From Cellulomonas fimi (lineage in GTDB: Bacteria > Actinomycetota > Actinomycetes > Actinomycetales > Cellulomonadaceae): DNA of 64,000 nucleotides. This document shows positions 29,575 to 39,500 of the stretch, one piece after another. The notes below the pieces were generated by a model that saw nothing but the letters and a program-made list of their open reading frames with translations, did not search any database and was not told the DNA's origin. The position numbers were made by a program, and so were the translations under genes. The stretch spans positions 496,001 to 560,000 of the forward strand of contig NZ_CP110680.1 in assembly GCF_028583725.1 (NCBI RefSeq), in the 5' to 3' direction. Position 1 is the first letter of the stretch. Every line of letters begins with the position of its first letter.

Positions 29575-29618
29575 CAACATGGCGCGCGTTCCGGACCCCC
29601 GGACCGCGCGCCATGTTG
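29575..29618 (+). terminator. terminator after lysC-asd
   Basis: A 14-bp perfect stem (CAACATGGCGCGCG / CGCGCGCCATGTTG) with a 16-nt loop, 33 bp after the asd stop. No T-run follows, as is common in GC-rich actinobacteria. It may also stop leftward transcription. Confidence 0.75.
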
Positions 29619-29738
29619 CGTTCGGACGCGGGGAGGGGACGCCGACCCGGGTCTTGTGACCGCTTGCGCCTGTCTGAGCGGTACCCATCCCCGGGTCGGC
29701 GGCTGTCGTCGGGCATGAAGGACGCCGGCGTCCGTGTG

Positions 29739-31988
29739 TCAGCCGGCGGGGTCGATGGGGAAGTTCTGGTCGAAGACGTGGTCCGGGTCGTAGGTGCGCT
29801 TGAGGGCGCGCAGGCGGTCGAGGGTCGCGGGCGGGAAGGCGTCGAGCAGGCGCTCCGGGCGCGGGTCGGTCTCGAAGGACAGGTAGAGGCCGTCCATGTG
29901 CGGGTACGCGAGGCGGTCCCACGCGTCGTCGAGGCCGGACCGGTCGAGGCGCCCGGCGAACGACGTGACCGAGAACTCCTGCGTGCGGTGCGCGTAGGCG
30001 GTCGCGGACGCGTCGACGTCATGCACCGCCCCGCCCGTGGCGCGGAGCTGGAGCAGCGATGCCTCGCCGCTGAGCAGCAGGTCGCCGAGCGCGGCACCGG
30101 CGTCGGGCACCATGCGGGGGAGCAGGCCCGAGCGTGACACGGGCGGGGCGCCGCCGTCGTGGTGCTTCGACACCGGCCCGATGATCCCGGCGTACGGCGT
30201 GACCTGGGCGCGCTGCTGGAGGACGGGCGCGACGTCGAGCATCGGCTCGAGCACCTCCACGGCGGCCGACGTGTCCGCCGACGCCCACACCGTCATGGCC
30301 TGCGCCATCGGCCCGCGGTCGCGGCCGCCCGCCGACAGGTGGAGGAACGACGTGAGCTCGCGGGGCGCGTCCTGCACGAGGGCACCCCAGCGCGACACGA
30401 GCGCGCCCGGGTCGGTCGCGTCGAAGACCATCTGTGCGAACACCACGTCGGGCACGTCGGACGCCTCGATCTCGACGGCCGTGACGACGCCCAGGTTGCC
30501 GCCCGCGCCGCGCAGCCCCCAGAAGAGCTCGGGCTCGGATGACGCGGAGACGACGTGCACCGACCCGTCGGCCAGCACGACCTCGTACGCGAGGACGTGG
30601 TCGATCGTCAGGCCGTGCAGCCGCCCGAGCAGCCCGATGCCGCCGGTCGTGGCGAGCCCGCCGACGCCGACACCGCCGTAGTCGCCCGACGAGATGGCCC
30701 ACCCGCGCCGCGCGATCGCGGACGCGACGGCCCCCCAGGTGGCCCCGGCCCCGACGCGGACGCGGCGCGACGACTCGTCGAGCACCTCGATCGACGACAG
30801 CCGCTCCAGGTCGAGCACGACGCCACCGTCGTTGGTCGACCGCCCGGAGATGCCGTGCCCGCCGGACCGGACGGCGAGCGGCCCGCGCTGCCCGCGCGCG
30901 TACGTGAGGGCCGACGCGACCTCGGCGGTCGTCGACGGCCGGAGCACCAGACCGGGCGCGCCGCGGCGCATGTAGGTCGACCGGACCTCGGCGTACCGGC
31001 GGTCGCCCGGCTCGACGACCTCGACGCCCGCGGGCACCGCGTCGTAGTCGATCCCGTCGACGCGCTTCGCGAGCGCGGCGGCGGATCGCACGGGCCCGGT
31101 CGCCGTCCCGGCCGACGCCCTCGCGGCGGCCACCGCCGACCGGACGGCGGGCGCGACCTCGGTCCCGAACGTCTCGATGACCGACGGGTCGTCGCTGCCG
31201 AGGATGAACGTCCCGACCCCGTCGTCGAGCGCGAGCGCGACGAGCGCGTCGACCCACGCCGACGCCGATCCGACCAGCGAACCCGAGCCGGGGGTCAGGT
31301 TGTACAGCCGGCGGATCTCCCGCGGGTCCCGTCCCGCGGCGACCGCCGCCGCGTCGATCGCCGCGTTGCCGCGCGCGAGGTCGCCGAGCTGCATGTATCC
31401 CTCGGACGGCAGCCACCCGTCGGCCTTCTCGCCGACGAGCCGCAGCATGCGCGGCTTGTAGGCGCCGAGCCAGATGCCCGCGTCGTGCACGGGCGCCGGT
31501 CCGCGCTTGGCGCCGTCGACGGAGTGGTACGACCCGCCCACCCGCAGCGGAGAGCGGGTCGAGGTGTCCCACAGGCCGCGGATCACGTCGATCGCCTCGG
31601 ACAGCGCGTCGACCCCCTGGCCCGGGGTCAGCCGCGGCACGCCCATCCCGACCATCGCGTCCCAGAACGCCCCGGCCCCGAGCCCGAGCTCGGCGCGCCC
31701 GCCGGACAGCAGGTCGAGCGACGCGACGGCACGCGCGAGGACGGCGGGCTGGCGCAGCGGGAGGTTGAGCACGTTGCCGGCGAGGTGCACGCGTGAGGTC
31801 CGGGCGGCGACGTAGGAGAGCAGCGTCCAGGTGTCGAGGAACCGCGGCTGGTACGGGTGGTCCTGGAACGTCACGAGGTCGAGCCCGACCTCCTCGGTGA
31901 GCACGGCGAGCGAGACCGGGACCTGCGGGTCGGCGTTCGTCGGGGTGATGAAGGTGCCGAAGGTGAGCTCGTGGCCGTAGTCGGGCAT
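29739..31988 (-). CDS. luciferase-like monooxygenase fused to FAD-binding (BBE-type) oxidoreductase
   Basis: 749 aa. Residues 1-290 are an LLM-class flavin/F420-dependent oxidoreductase (TFGTFITPTNADPQVPVSLA, LGLGAGAFWDAM, WLGAYKPRMLRLVGEKADGW). Residues 325-500 are an FAD-binding PCMH domain with RSGGH at 374-378, the usual site of histidyl-FAD linkage. The C-terminus (TYDPDHVFDQNFPI) is the berberine-bridge element. The second cysteinyl link of bicovalent enzymes is not evident. The substrate is unknown. AGGA precedes the ATG at 31988. It is divergent from the GntR operon. Confidence 0.9.
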   Translation of the reverse strand: MPDYGHELTFGTFITPTNADPQVPVSLAVLTEEVGLDLVTFQDHPYQPRFLDTWTLLSYVAARTSRVHLAGNVLNLPLRQPAVLARAVASLDLLSGGRAELGLGAGAFWDAMVGMGVPRLTPGQGVDALSEAIDVIRGLWDTSTRSPLRVGGSYHSVDGAKRGPAPVHDAGIWLGAYKPRMLRLVGEKADGWLPSEGYMQLGDLARGNAAIDAAAVAAGRDPREIRRLYNLTPGSGSLVGSASAWVDALVALALDDGVGTFILGSDDPSVIETFGTEVAPAVRSAVAAARASAGTATGPVRSAAALAKRVDGIDYDAVPAGVEVVEPGDRRYAEVRSTYMRRGAPGLVLRPSTTAEVASALTYARGQRGPLAVRSGGHGISGRSTNDGGVVLDLERLSSIEVLDESSRRVRVGAGATWGAVASAIARRGWAISSGDYGGVGVGGLATTGGIGLLGRLHGLTIDHVLAYEVVLADGSVHVVSASSEPELFWGLRGAGGNLGVVTAVEIEASDVPDVVFAQMVFDATDPGALVSRWGALVQDAPRELTSFLHLSAGGRDRGPMAQAMTVWASADTSAAVEVLEPMLDVAPVLQQRAQVTPYAGIIGPVSKHHDGGAPPVSRSGLLPRMVPDAGAALGDLLLSGEASLLQLRATGGAVHDVDASATAYAHRTQEFSVTSFAGRLDRSGLDDAWDRLAYPHMDGLYLSFETDPRPERLLDAFPPATLDRLRALKRTYDPDHVFDQNFPIDPAG

Positions 31989-32100
31989 GGGTCCTCGTCG
32001 TCGTCGGTCGCGCGCCCGGGGGACCGGGGCCGCACCTGCCGCAACGAGCGAACCATCCCGGACCTTCCCTCGTCCTCTTGTGGCGCACGGCGGTTCTGTG

Positions 32101-32122
32101 GTTCATTAGTCGAGTAATGAAC
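32101..32122. promoter_or_regulatory. perfect palindromic operator of the GntR/YtrA-type regulator
   Basis: GTTCATTA, 6 nt, TAATGAAC, an exact 8+8 inverted repeat 31 bp upstream of the GntR start. It has the layout of YtrA-subfamily operators and overlaps the likely promoter, implying autorepression of the GntR-ABC operon. It also lies about 110 bp upstream of the divergent oxidoreductase gene. Confidence 0.75.
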
Positions 32123-32153
32123 CAAGGAACTTCACGACGACAGGAGCAGCCGC

Positions 32154-32555
32154 ATGTTCGACGGCCGTGAACCCCTGTACGTCCAGATCGCCGACCAGAT
32201 CCGTCAGGACGTCCTCAGCGGCGCCCTCGAGGCCGAGGAGCAGGTCATGTCCACGACGCAGTACGCGACGACCTTCCGCATCAACCCGGCCACCGCCGCC
32301 AAGGCGTTCGCCGAGCTGGTCGACGAGGGCGTCCTCTACAAGCGCCGCGGCGTCGGCATGTTCGTCGCCCCCGGCGCCCGCGAGAAGCTGCGCGCCGAGC
32401 GCCGCGACACGTTCTTCGCCGACGTCGTCGACCCGATGCTGGAGCAGGCCCGCCTGCTGGGCATCGACGTCGACGAGGTCGTCGCCCGCCTCCGCGCGAA
32501 CGCGCAGGCCGCCCAGGCCACCCAGACCGACACCCCCCAGGCAGGTGCCCGATGA
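32154..32555 (+). CDS. GntR family (YtrA subfamily) transcriptional regulator
   Basis: 133 aa. Winged-helix start FDGREPLYVQIADQIRQDVLSG and INPATAAKAFAELVDEGVLYKRRGVGMFV, followed by a short C-terminal dimerisation helix region of about 45 residues, the YtrA-type size. AGGAGCAGCC precedes the ATG. It overlaps the ABC gene start by 4 bp and probably represses the operon through the palindrome at 32101. Confidence 0.92.
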   Translation: MFDGREPLYVQIADQIRQDVLSGALEAEEQVMSTTQYATTFRINPATAAKAFAELVDEGVLYKRRGVGMFVAPGAREKLRAERRDTFFADVVDPMLEQARLLGIDVDEVVARLRANAQAAQATQTDTPQAGAR

Positions 32556-33463
32556 CCGGCTTCGGCGTCGAGGTCCGCGACCTCACCGCCCGCTACGGCT
32601 CCACGACCGCGCTCGACGCGGTGTCCTTCGAGATCCGCCCCGGCGCGATCACCGGACTGCTCGGCCGCAACGGCTCCGGCAAGACGACGTTCCTGTCGGT
32701 GCTGGCCGCTTTCCGCCGCCGCAACGGCGGCACGATCCTCGTCGACGGCGAGGACCCGTGGGAGAACCCGCGGATCATGGGCGGCACGTGCCTCATCCGG
32801 GAGAGCGGCGACGTCGTCCTCGACGAGGCGATCAAGGAGAACCTGGCGTTCCTCGCCGACCGCCGGCCGCACTTCGACCGGGAGGCCGCCGAGGCGCTGC
32901 TCGACCGGTTCGAGCTCGACCCCGACAAGCGCCCCGACCGTCTGAGCCGCGGGCAGCGGTCCGCGTTCGGCGTCGTCGTCGGCATCGCGACGCGGGCACC
33001 GCTCACGCTGCTCGACGAGGTGCACCTCGGCATGGACGCCCCGGCGCGGTACGCGTTCTACGACGCGCTGCTCGCCGACTGGATCGAGCACCCGCGCACG
33101 ATCGTCCTGTCGAGCCACCTGATCGGCGAGGTCGAGCGGCTGCTGGAGGACGTCGTCGTCATCGACAAGGGCCGCGTCATCGCCGCCGACGACGCCGCGA
33201 CGCTCCGCGAGCAGGGGCTCACCGTCACCGGTCCCGCCGACGCCGTCGACGCGTTCGTCGTCGGCCGTCGCGTGGTCGCCCGGCAGTCCCTCGGCCGTAC
33301 GGCCCAGGCGACCGTCATCGGCACGCAGGCCGACGACGACGTGCGTGCCCGCGCGGCCGGCCTCGAGCTCGGCGCCGTCGGGCTGCAGGACCTCTTCGTC
33401 CACCTGACCGACCGTGGCGCCGGCGAGACCGCCGACGTCCTCACCCCGCAGGAGTCCCGATGA
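32552..33463 (+). CDS. ABC transporter ATP-binding protein
   Basis: 303 aa. Walker A LLGRNGSGKTTFL, signature LSRGQRSAFGVVVGIA, and a Walker B that reads LTLLDEVHLGMD instead of the usual DEP. H-loop VLSSHLIGEVE. The C-terminal 80 residues form a regulatory tail. YtrA-controlled ABC systems usually export antibiotics or respond to envelope stress. Overlaps both neighbours by 4 bp. Confidence 0.9.
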   Translation: MTGFGVEVRDLTARYGSTTALDAVSFEIRPGAITGLLGRNGSGKTTFLSVLAAFRRRNGGTILVDGEDPWENPRIMGGTCLIRESGDVVLDEAIKENLAFLADRRPHFDREAAEALLDRFELDPDKRPDRLSRGQRSAFGVVVGIATRAPLTLLDEVHLGMDAPARYAFYDALLADWIEHPRTIVLSSHLIGEVERLLEDVVVIDKGRVIAADDAATLREQGLTVTGPADAVDAFVVGRRVVARQSLGRTAQATVIGTQADDDVRARAAGLELGAVGLQDLFVHLTDRGAGETADVLTPQESR

Positions 33464-34221
33464 CCGCCGCCACGCCCGCCCTCCCGGCGAAGGCCCGGGC
33501 CGGCCACGTCGAGAACCAGACGTGGCTCACCGCGCGCTGGCTGCTGCGCACGCAGATCTACCTCGCCGCGTGGTTCTGGGGCCTCGCGGTCGTCGTGGTC
33601 GCCGCGGTCGTCGTGATCGTGGTCAACGTCGGCGACCTGCACAACAGCATCGTCGCGTTCACCCGGCAGGGCGCGATCTGGTTCCCGTTCTCGGTGTTCA
33701 TCATCGTCACCACGACGTACTTCCCGATCCACGTCGCGACGGGCCTGACCCGCCGCAGCCTGGTCCGCGGGTCGCTCGTGGCCGCCGCCGCGACAGCCGT
33801 GCTCTACGGCGGCATGTTCTCGCTGCTGCTCCTCGTCGAGCGCGCGGTCTTCGACGCGGCCGGGTGGCAGTGGAAGTTCTTCGACGACCTCTCGGCCGGC
33901 GCCGGGCCAGAGACCTTCATCCCGGCCGCGCTGCTCACGTACCTCGTGGCCTACGTGTCGGGGCTGCTCGTGGGCATCGTCTACCTGCGCACCGGCGGGT
34001 GGTGGGGCACGCTCCTGCTGCCGTTCACCGCCGGCCCGATCCTGATCGTCTCGGCCTTCTTCGCCGCCGACGCCGGGCCGATCGCGACGGAGTCGTGGTT
34101 CGGCGGCAACGGCGTGACGACGCCCGTCGCGGTCGCCGCGAGCCTCGTGCTCGTCGCCGTCATGGCGTTCGTCGTCGACCGGCTGGTCCGGACCGCCGAC
34201 GTGCCCGTCCGCACCAGCTGA
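33460..34221 (+). CDS. ABC-2-like membrane protein of the GntR operon
   Basis: 253 aa with six likely spans (LYLAAWFWGLAVVVV region, IWFPFSVFIIVTTTYF, AAAATAVLYGGMFSLLLLV, LLTYLVAYVSGLLVGIVYL and two near the C-terminus). The ATG overlaps the ATPase stop (ATGA). It is the probable permease partner of the preceding ATPase; no extracellular domain. Confidence 0.82.
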   Translation: MTAATPALPAKARAGHVENQTWLTARWLLRTQIYLAAWFWGLAVVVVAAVVVIVVNVGDLHNSIVAFTRQGAIWFPFSVFIIVTTTYFPIHVATGLTRRSLVRGSLVAAAATAVLYGGMFSLLLLVERAVFDAAGWQWKFFDDLSAGAGPETFIPAALLTYLVAYVSGLLVGIVYLRTGGWWGTLLLPFTAGPILIVSAFFAADAGPIATESWFGGNGVTTPVAVAASLVLVAVMAFVVDRLVRTADVPVRTS

Positions 34222-34379
34222 CCTGACCCGCACCGGCCCACCGCCGGGCACCCGCACCACCCGCACCCCTCTCCGCGCACCACGGGACGGCCCGCACGCC
34301 GCTCCCGCGGCACCGCACACCCTCGAGCCGCCCGGCGACCCGCCGTGCGCCCGTCCCGCACCGACCCTGGAGGAGCACC

Positions 34380-35396
34380 ATGCCCACCCCCGTCATCGAG
34401 GTCGAGCACCTGCGCAAGACCTACGGCAGCAACGTCGCCGTCGACGACGTCTCCCTGCACGTCCAGCCCGGCGAGATCTTCGGCATCCTCGGCCGCAACG
34501 GCGCGGGCAAGACGACGACCGTCGAGATCGTCGGCGGCCTGCGCCACGCCGACGCGGGCGACGTCCGCGTCCTCGGGCTCGACCCGCGTCGCGACGCGCG
34601 CCGCCTGCACGAGCGTGTCGGCCTCCAGCTCCAGGAGAGCGAGCTGCCGCCGCGCATCACCGTCCGCGAGGCGCTCGACCTGTACGCGTCGTTCTACGAG
34701 GACCCGGCGGACCCGGCGTCGCTCGTCTCCGACCTCGGCCTGACCGAGAAGGCGGACACCCGGTTCCAGAACCTGTCCGGTGGCCAGAAGCAGCGGCTGT
34801 CGGTGGCGCTCGCACTGGTCGGCAACCCGGAGGTCGCGATCCTCGACGAGCTCACGACGGGCCTCGACCCGCACGCCCGGCGCGAGACGTGGGGCGTGGT
34901 CGAGGCGATCCGGCAGCGCGGCGTGACGATCGTGCTGGTCACGCACCTCATGGAGGAGGCCGAGCGGCTGTGCGACCGGATCGCGCTCATCGACGCGGGC
35001 CGGGTCGTCGCGACGGGCACCCCCGCCGAGCTCGCCGCGCGCGCCACGGCCGAGCAGGTGCTGCGGTTCCGCCCGTCGGCGCCGCTGCCCGCCGGGCTGC
35101 TCGACCGCACGCCGACCGTCACGCACGTCGCGCCGACGGCCGGCGCGACCGCCGACGGCACCGCCGACACCGTCGACGCCGCCGACGGCACCGTCGAGGT
35201 CCGCGGCACGGACAACGTCGTGCAGGACGTGCTCGTCGCGCTCCACCAGCACGGCATCCGCCCGCTCGGCCTGCACCTGGAGCAGGGTTCGCTCGAGGAC
35301 GCGTTCGTCGCCCTCACCGGTCGCGCGTCGCAGGACGCCGGCCCCTCCGTCACCGCCGCCAAGGCCGCGCGCCGCGCGAAGAACCGGGAGAACTGA
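34380..35396 (+). CDS. ABC transporter ATP-binding protein (second cassette)
   Basis: 338 aa, ATG behind GGAGGAGC. Walker A LGRNGAGKTTTV, signature LSGGQKQRLSVALAL, Walker B VAILDELTTGLD, H-loop VTHLMEEAERLCDR: the DrrA/NatA type. An Asp/Ala/Thr low-complexity insert (near 255-275, GATADGTADTVDAADGT) interrupts the C-terminal domain. Forms an exporter with the permease 4 bp downstream. Separated from the GntR operon by a 158-bp GC-rich gap. Confidence 0.92.
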   Translation: MPTPVIEVEHLRKTYGSNVAVDDVSLHVQPGEIFGILGRNGAGKTTTVEIVGGLRHADAGDVRVLGLDPRRDARRLHERVGLQLQESELPPRITVREALDLYASFYEDPADPASLVSDLGLTEKADTRFQNLSGGQKQRLSVALALVGNPEVAILDELTTGLDPHARRETWGVVEAIRQRGVTIVLVTHLMEEAERLCDRIALIDAGRVVATGTPAELAARATAEQVLRFRPSAPLPAGLLDRTPTVTHVAPTAGATADGTADTVDAADGTVEVRGTDNVVQDVLVALHQHGIRPLGLHLEQGSLEDAFVALTGRASQDAGPSVTAAKAARRAKNREN

Positions 35397-35400
35397 GGCC

Positions 35401-36213
35401 ATGTCCACGACGACCACCGCCCCCGCCCGCACGGTCACGCCGCGCCGCCCGTCGGGAGCCCGCGCGCTGCGCCGCCTCACCCTCACCGAGGGGCGCCTGT
35501 TCCTGCGGGACCCGTCGAACGCGTTCTTCGCGATCGTCTTCCCCGCGCTGCTGCTCACGGTCCTCGGGCTCGTGATGCCGTGGGCGGACCAGCCGTTCGA
35601 CGACCAGGACCCGATCCTGTCGCAGTTCACGGCCATCACCGGGTACACGCCGACGGTGCTGGCCCTCGCGATCGGCACGGTCGCGTTCACGACGTACCCG
35701 ACGACGATCGCCACGTACCGGCAGCGTGGCGTCCTGCGCCGGCTGTCCACGACGCCGGTCCCGCCGACGCGCGTGCTGGTCGCGCAGGTCGCGGTGAACC
35801 TCGCGGCCCTGCTGGTCGCGGCGGTGCTCGCGTTCGTGCTCGGCGTCGTGGTGGTGGGCGTCGAGGCGCCGGAGCAGCCGCTGCTGGTCGTGGGGGCGTT
35901 CGTGCTCTCCGTGCTCGCGGCGTTCGCGGTGGGCTCGCTCATCGCCGCGGTCGCCCCGACCGGCCCGGCGGCGAACGGCATCGGCGCGACCGTCTACTTC
36001 ATGTCGCTGTTCTTCGCGGGCGTGTGGCTGCCCCTGCCGCTCATGCCCGACGTGGTCCAGACGATCGCGCAGTGGACGCCGCTGGGCGCCGCCGCGCAGG
36101 CGATGTCGGCCGCGTGGTTCGGGCAGCCGTTCCCGGGCGTCGAGCTGCTCGCGCTCGCCGTGTGGGCGGTCGTCGGGAGCCCGCTGGCGGCACGGCTGTT
36201 CCGCTGGTCGTGA
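35401..36213 (+). CDS. ABC-2 type exporter permease
   Basis: 270 aa with six spans. It begins in the cytoplasm, with LTLTEGRLFLRDPSNAFFAIVFP leading into span 1, and carries the ABC-2 motif TYRQRGVLRRLSTTPVPPTRVLVAQ. It partners the ATPase just upstream; multidrug or lipid export is likely. A terminator hairpin follows at 36244. Confidence 0.9.
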   Translation: MSTTTTAPARTVTPRRPSGARALRRLTLTEGRLFLRDPSNAFFAIVFPALLLTVLGLVMPWADQPFDDQDPILSQFTAITGYTPTVLALAIGTVAFTTYPTTIATYRQRGVLRRLSTTPVPPTRVLVAQVAVNLAALLVAAVLAFVLGVVVVGVEAPEQPLLVVGAFVLSVLAAFAVGSLIAAVAPTGPAANGIGATVYFMSLFFAGVWLPLPLMPDVVQTIAQWTPLGAAAQAMSAAWFGQPFPGVELLALAVWAVVGSPLAARLFRWS

Positions 36214-36243
36214 CCACCCGAGAGCTCCCGGAGGGGGGAGCGC

Positions 36244-36277
36244 GACGGCCCGTCGGGGAGGTCCCCGGCGGGCCGTC
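36244..36277 (+). terminator. terminator of the second ABC operon
   Basis: A 9-bp stem GACGGCCCG / CGGGCCGTC with a 16-nt loop, 30 bp after the permease stop. Confidence 0.6.
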
Positions 36278-36321
36278 GTCGTGGGAGCGGCGTGGGAACG
36301 GCACGACACGCGGAGCGTCCG

Positions 36322-36335
36322 TGGTCGCGCTCCCA
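36322..36335. promoter_or_regulatory. CelR/CebR-like operator upstream of the GH48 cellulase
   Basis: TGGTCGCGCTCCCA matches 12 of 14 positions of the TGGGAGCGCTCCCA palindrome bound by the cellobiose-responsive LacI-family regulators CelR/CebR of actinobacteria. A further half-site TGGGAGCG lies at 36282-36289. The rest of the 349-bp gap (36214-36562) shows a terminator and no gene. Suggests cellobiose-inducible expression. Confidence 0.55.
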
Positions 36336-36562
36336 CCCGAAAGGTTTAGGAGTCTGGACGGTCCCTGTGCGGTTGCGGATGGTTGGCCCGACCTGCCCGA
36401 CGTGCACCCCGAGCCGCCCGCATCGCCGCGGACACCGGCCCGAGGGTCAGGCCGGGCAGGAGTGCACCTCCGCCACCGTCCCGCGCGTGCCCGCACGGGG
36501 CCCGGTGGGCACGCCCGCGTGACGTCGCACGGGCGGCCCGCACACCACGAAAGGTACGGACG

Positions 36563-39500
36563 ATGTCGTCAACGACCCGCCGGCGAACCGCCTGGGTGGC
36601 TGTAGCCACCGTAGGTGTGTCGTCGTTCCTGGCGACCGCGGGGATCACCCCCGCGCTCGCCGCGACCGGAGCAGGCTTGCCCGCCACGGTCACCGTCCCC
36701 GCGGCCTCGCCGGTCCGCGCCGCCGTCGACGGCGAGTACGCGAACCGGTTCCTCGCGCAGTACGACAAGATCAAGGACCCGGCCAACGGGTACTTCAGCG
36801 CCCAGGGCATCCCGTACCACGCCGTCGAGACCCTCATGGTCGAGGCGCCCGACTACGGCCACGAGACGACCTCCGAGGCGTACTCGTACTGGCTGTGGCT
36901 CGAGGCCCTCTACGGCCAGGTCACCCAGGACTGGGCACCGCTCAACCACGCCTGGGACACGATGGAGAAGTACATGATCCCCCAGTCGGTGGATCAGCCC
37001 ACGAACTCCTTCTACAACCCCAACTCGCCGGCCACCTACGCGCCCGAGTTCAACCACCCGAGCTCCTACCCGTCGCAGCTCAACAGCGGCATCAGCGGCG
37101 GCACCGACCCGATCGGCGCCGAGCTCAAGTCGACCTACGGCAACGCGGACGTCTACCAGATGCACTGGCTGGCCGACGTCGACAACGTCTACGGCTTCGG
37201 CGCCACGCCGGGCGCGGGCTGCACGCTCGGCCCGACCGCGACCGGCACGTCGTTCATCAACACCTTCCAGCGCGGCCCGCAGGAGTCGGTCTGGGAGACC
37301 GTCCCGCAGCCGTCGTGCGAGGAGTTCAAGTACGGCGGCAAGAACGGGTACCTCGACCTGTTCACCAAGGACGCGTCGTACGCGAAGCAGTGGAAGTACA
37401 CCTCGGCGTCCGACGCCGACGCGCGGGCCATCGAGGCCGTCTACTGGGCCAACCAGTGGGCGACCGAGCAGGGCAAGGCGGCCGACGTCGCCGCGACCGT
37501 GGCGAAGGCCGCCAAGATGGGCGACTACCTGCGCTACACGCTCTTCGACAAGTACTTCAAGAAGATCGGCTGCACCTCGCCGTCCTGCGCCCCCGGCCAG
37601 GGCCGTGAGGCCGCGCACTACCTGCTCTCCTGGTACATGGCGTGGGGCGGCGCGACCGACACGAACGCCGGCTGGGCATGGCGCATCGGCTCGTCGCACG
37701 CGCATTTCGGCTACCAGAACCCGCTCACCGCGTGGGCGCTGTCGACCGACGCCAAGCTGACCCCCAAGTCGCCGACCGCGAAGTCCGACTGGTCCGCGTC
37801 CATGCAGCGCCAGCTCGAGTTCTACACGTGGCTCCAGGCGTCCAACGGCGGCATCGCCGGTGGCGCGACGAACAGCTGGGACGGCGCCTACGCCACGCCG
37901 CCGGCCGGCACGCCCACGTTCTACGGCATGGGCTACACCGAGGCGCCCGTCTACGTCGACCCGCCGTCGAACCGCTGGTTCGGCATGCAGGCGTGGGGCG
38001 TCCAGCGCGTCGCCGAGCTCTACTACGCCTCGGGCAACGCCCAGGCGAAGAAGATCCTCGACAAGTGGGTCCCGTGGGTCGTCGCGAACATCTCGACCGA
38101 CGGCGCCAACTGGAAGGTCCCGAGCGAGCTCAAGTGGACCGGCAAGCCGGACACCTGGAACGCCGCGTCGCCGACCGGCAACCCGGGCCTGACCGTCGAG
38201 GTCACGTCCTACGGCCAGGACGTCGGCGTCGCCGGCGACACCGCCCGCGCGCTGCTGTTCTACGCCGCCAAGTCGGGCGACACCGCGTCGCGCGACAAGG
38301 CCAAGGCGCTCCTCGACGCCATCTGGGCCAACAACCAGGACCCGCTGGGCGTGGCCGCGGTCGAGACCCGTGGCGACTACAAGCGGTTCGACGACACCTA
38401 CGTCGCCAACGGTGACGGCATCTACATCCCGTCCGGCTGGACCGGCACGATGCCCAACGGCGACGCCATCAAGCCCGGCGTGTCCTTCCTCGACATCCGC
38501 AGCTTCTACAAGAACGACCCGAACTGGTCCAAGGTCCAGGCGTACCTCGACGGCGGCGCCGAGCCGAAGTTCACATACCACCGGTTCTGGGCCCAGACGG
38601 CCATCGCCGGGGCGCTCGCGGACTACGCGCGTCTCTTCGACGAGGGCACGACCGAGCCCGACACCACGCCGCCGTCGGTCCCGACGGGCCTGCAGGCCGG
38701 CCTCGTCACCTCGACCGAGGCGACGATCTCCTGGACGGCCTCGACGGACGACACCCGCGTGGCGTCGTACGACGTGTACCGCGGCACCACGAAGGTCGGC
38801 TCGGCGACGACGACGTCCTTCACCGACACGGGCCTGACCCCCTCGACGGCGTACTCGTACACCGTCCGGGCGGTCGACGCGGCCGGCAACGTGTCCGCGG
38901 CGTCCTCGGCGCTCGCGCTCACCACGAAGGCCACGCCGTCCGACACGACGCCGCCGAGCGTGCCGTCGATCCTGTCGAGCGCGAGCACGACGAACAGCGT
39001 GACGGTCGTGTGGTCCGCGTCGACGGACGAGACGGGCGGCTCGGGTCTCGCCGGGTACGACGTGTACCGCGGCACGACCCGCGTCGGCCAGACGACGGGC
39101 ACGACGTTCACCGACACCGGCCTCACCGCCGCGACCGCGTACCAGTACTCGGTCCGGGCGCGTGACGTCGCCGGCAACGTGTCCGCCGCCTCGACGGCCG
39201 TCACCGTCACCACGAAGTCCGACACCACGCCGGACACGACCGCGCCGAGCGTCCCGACGGGCCTCACGGCGACCACCGTGGGCGAGACCAGCGTGACCCT
39301 CACGTGGAACGCGTCCACCGACACCGGTGGCTCGGGCCTCGCGGGCTACGACGTCTACCGCGGCACGACGAAGGTCGGCACGCCGACCTCCGCCACGTAC
39401 ACCGACAGCGGCCTCACCGCCGCGACGGCGTACCAGTACACCGTCCGGGCACGGGACGTCGCGGGCAACGTGTCCGCCGCGTCGAGCGCCCTGTCGGTCA

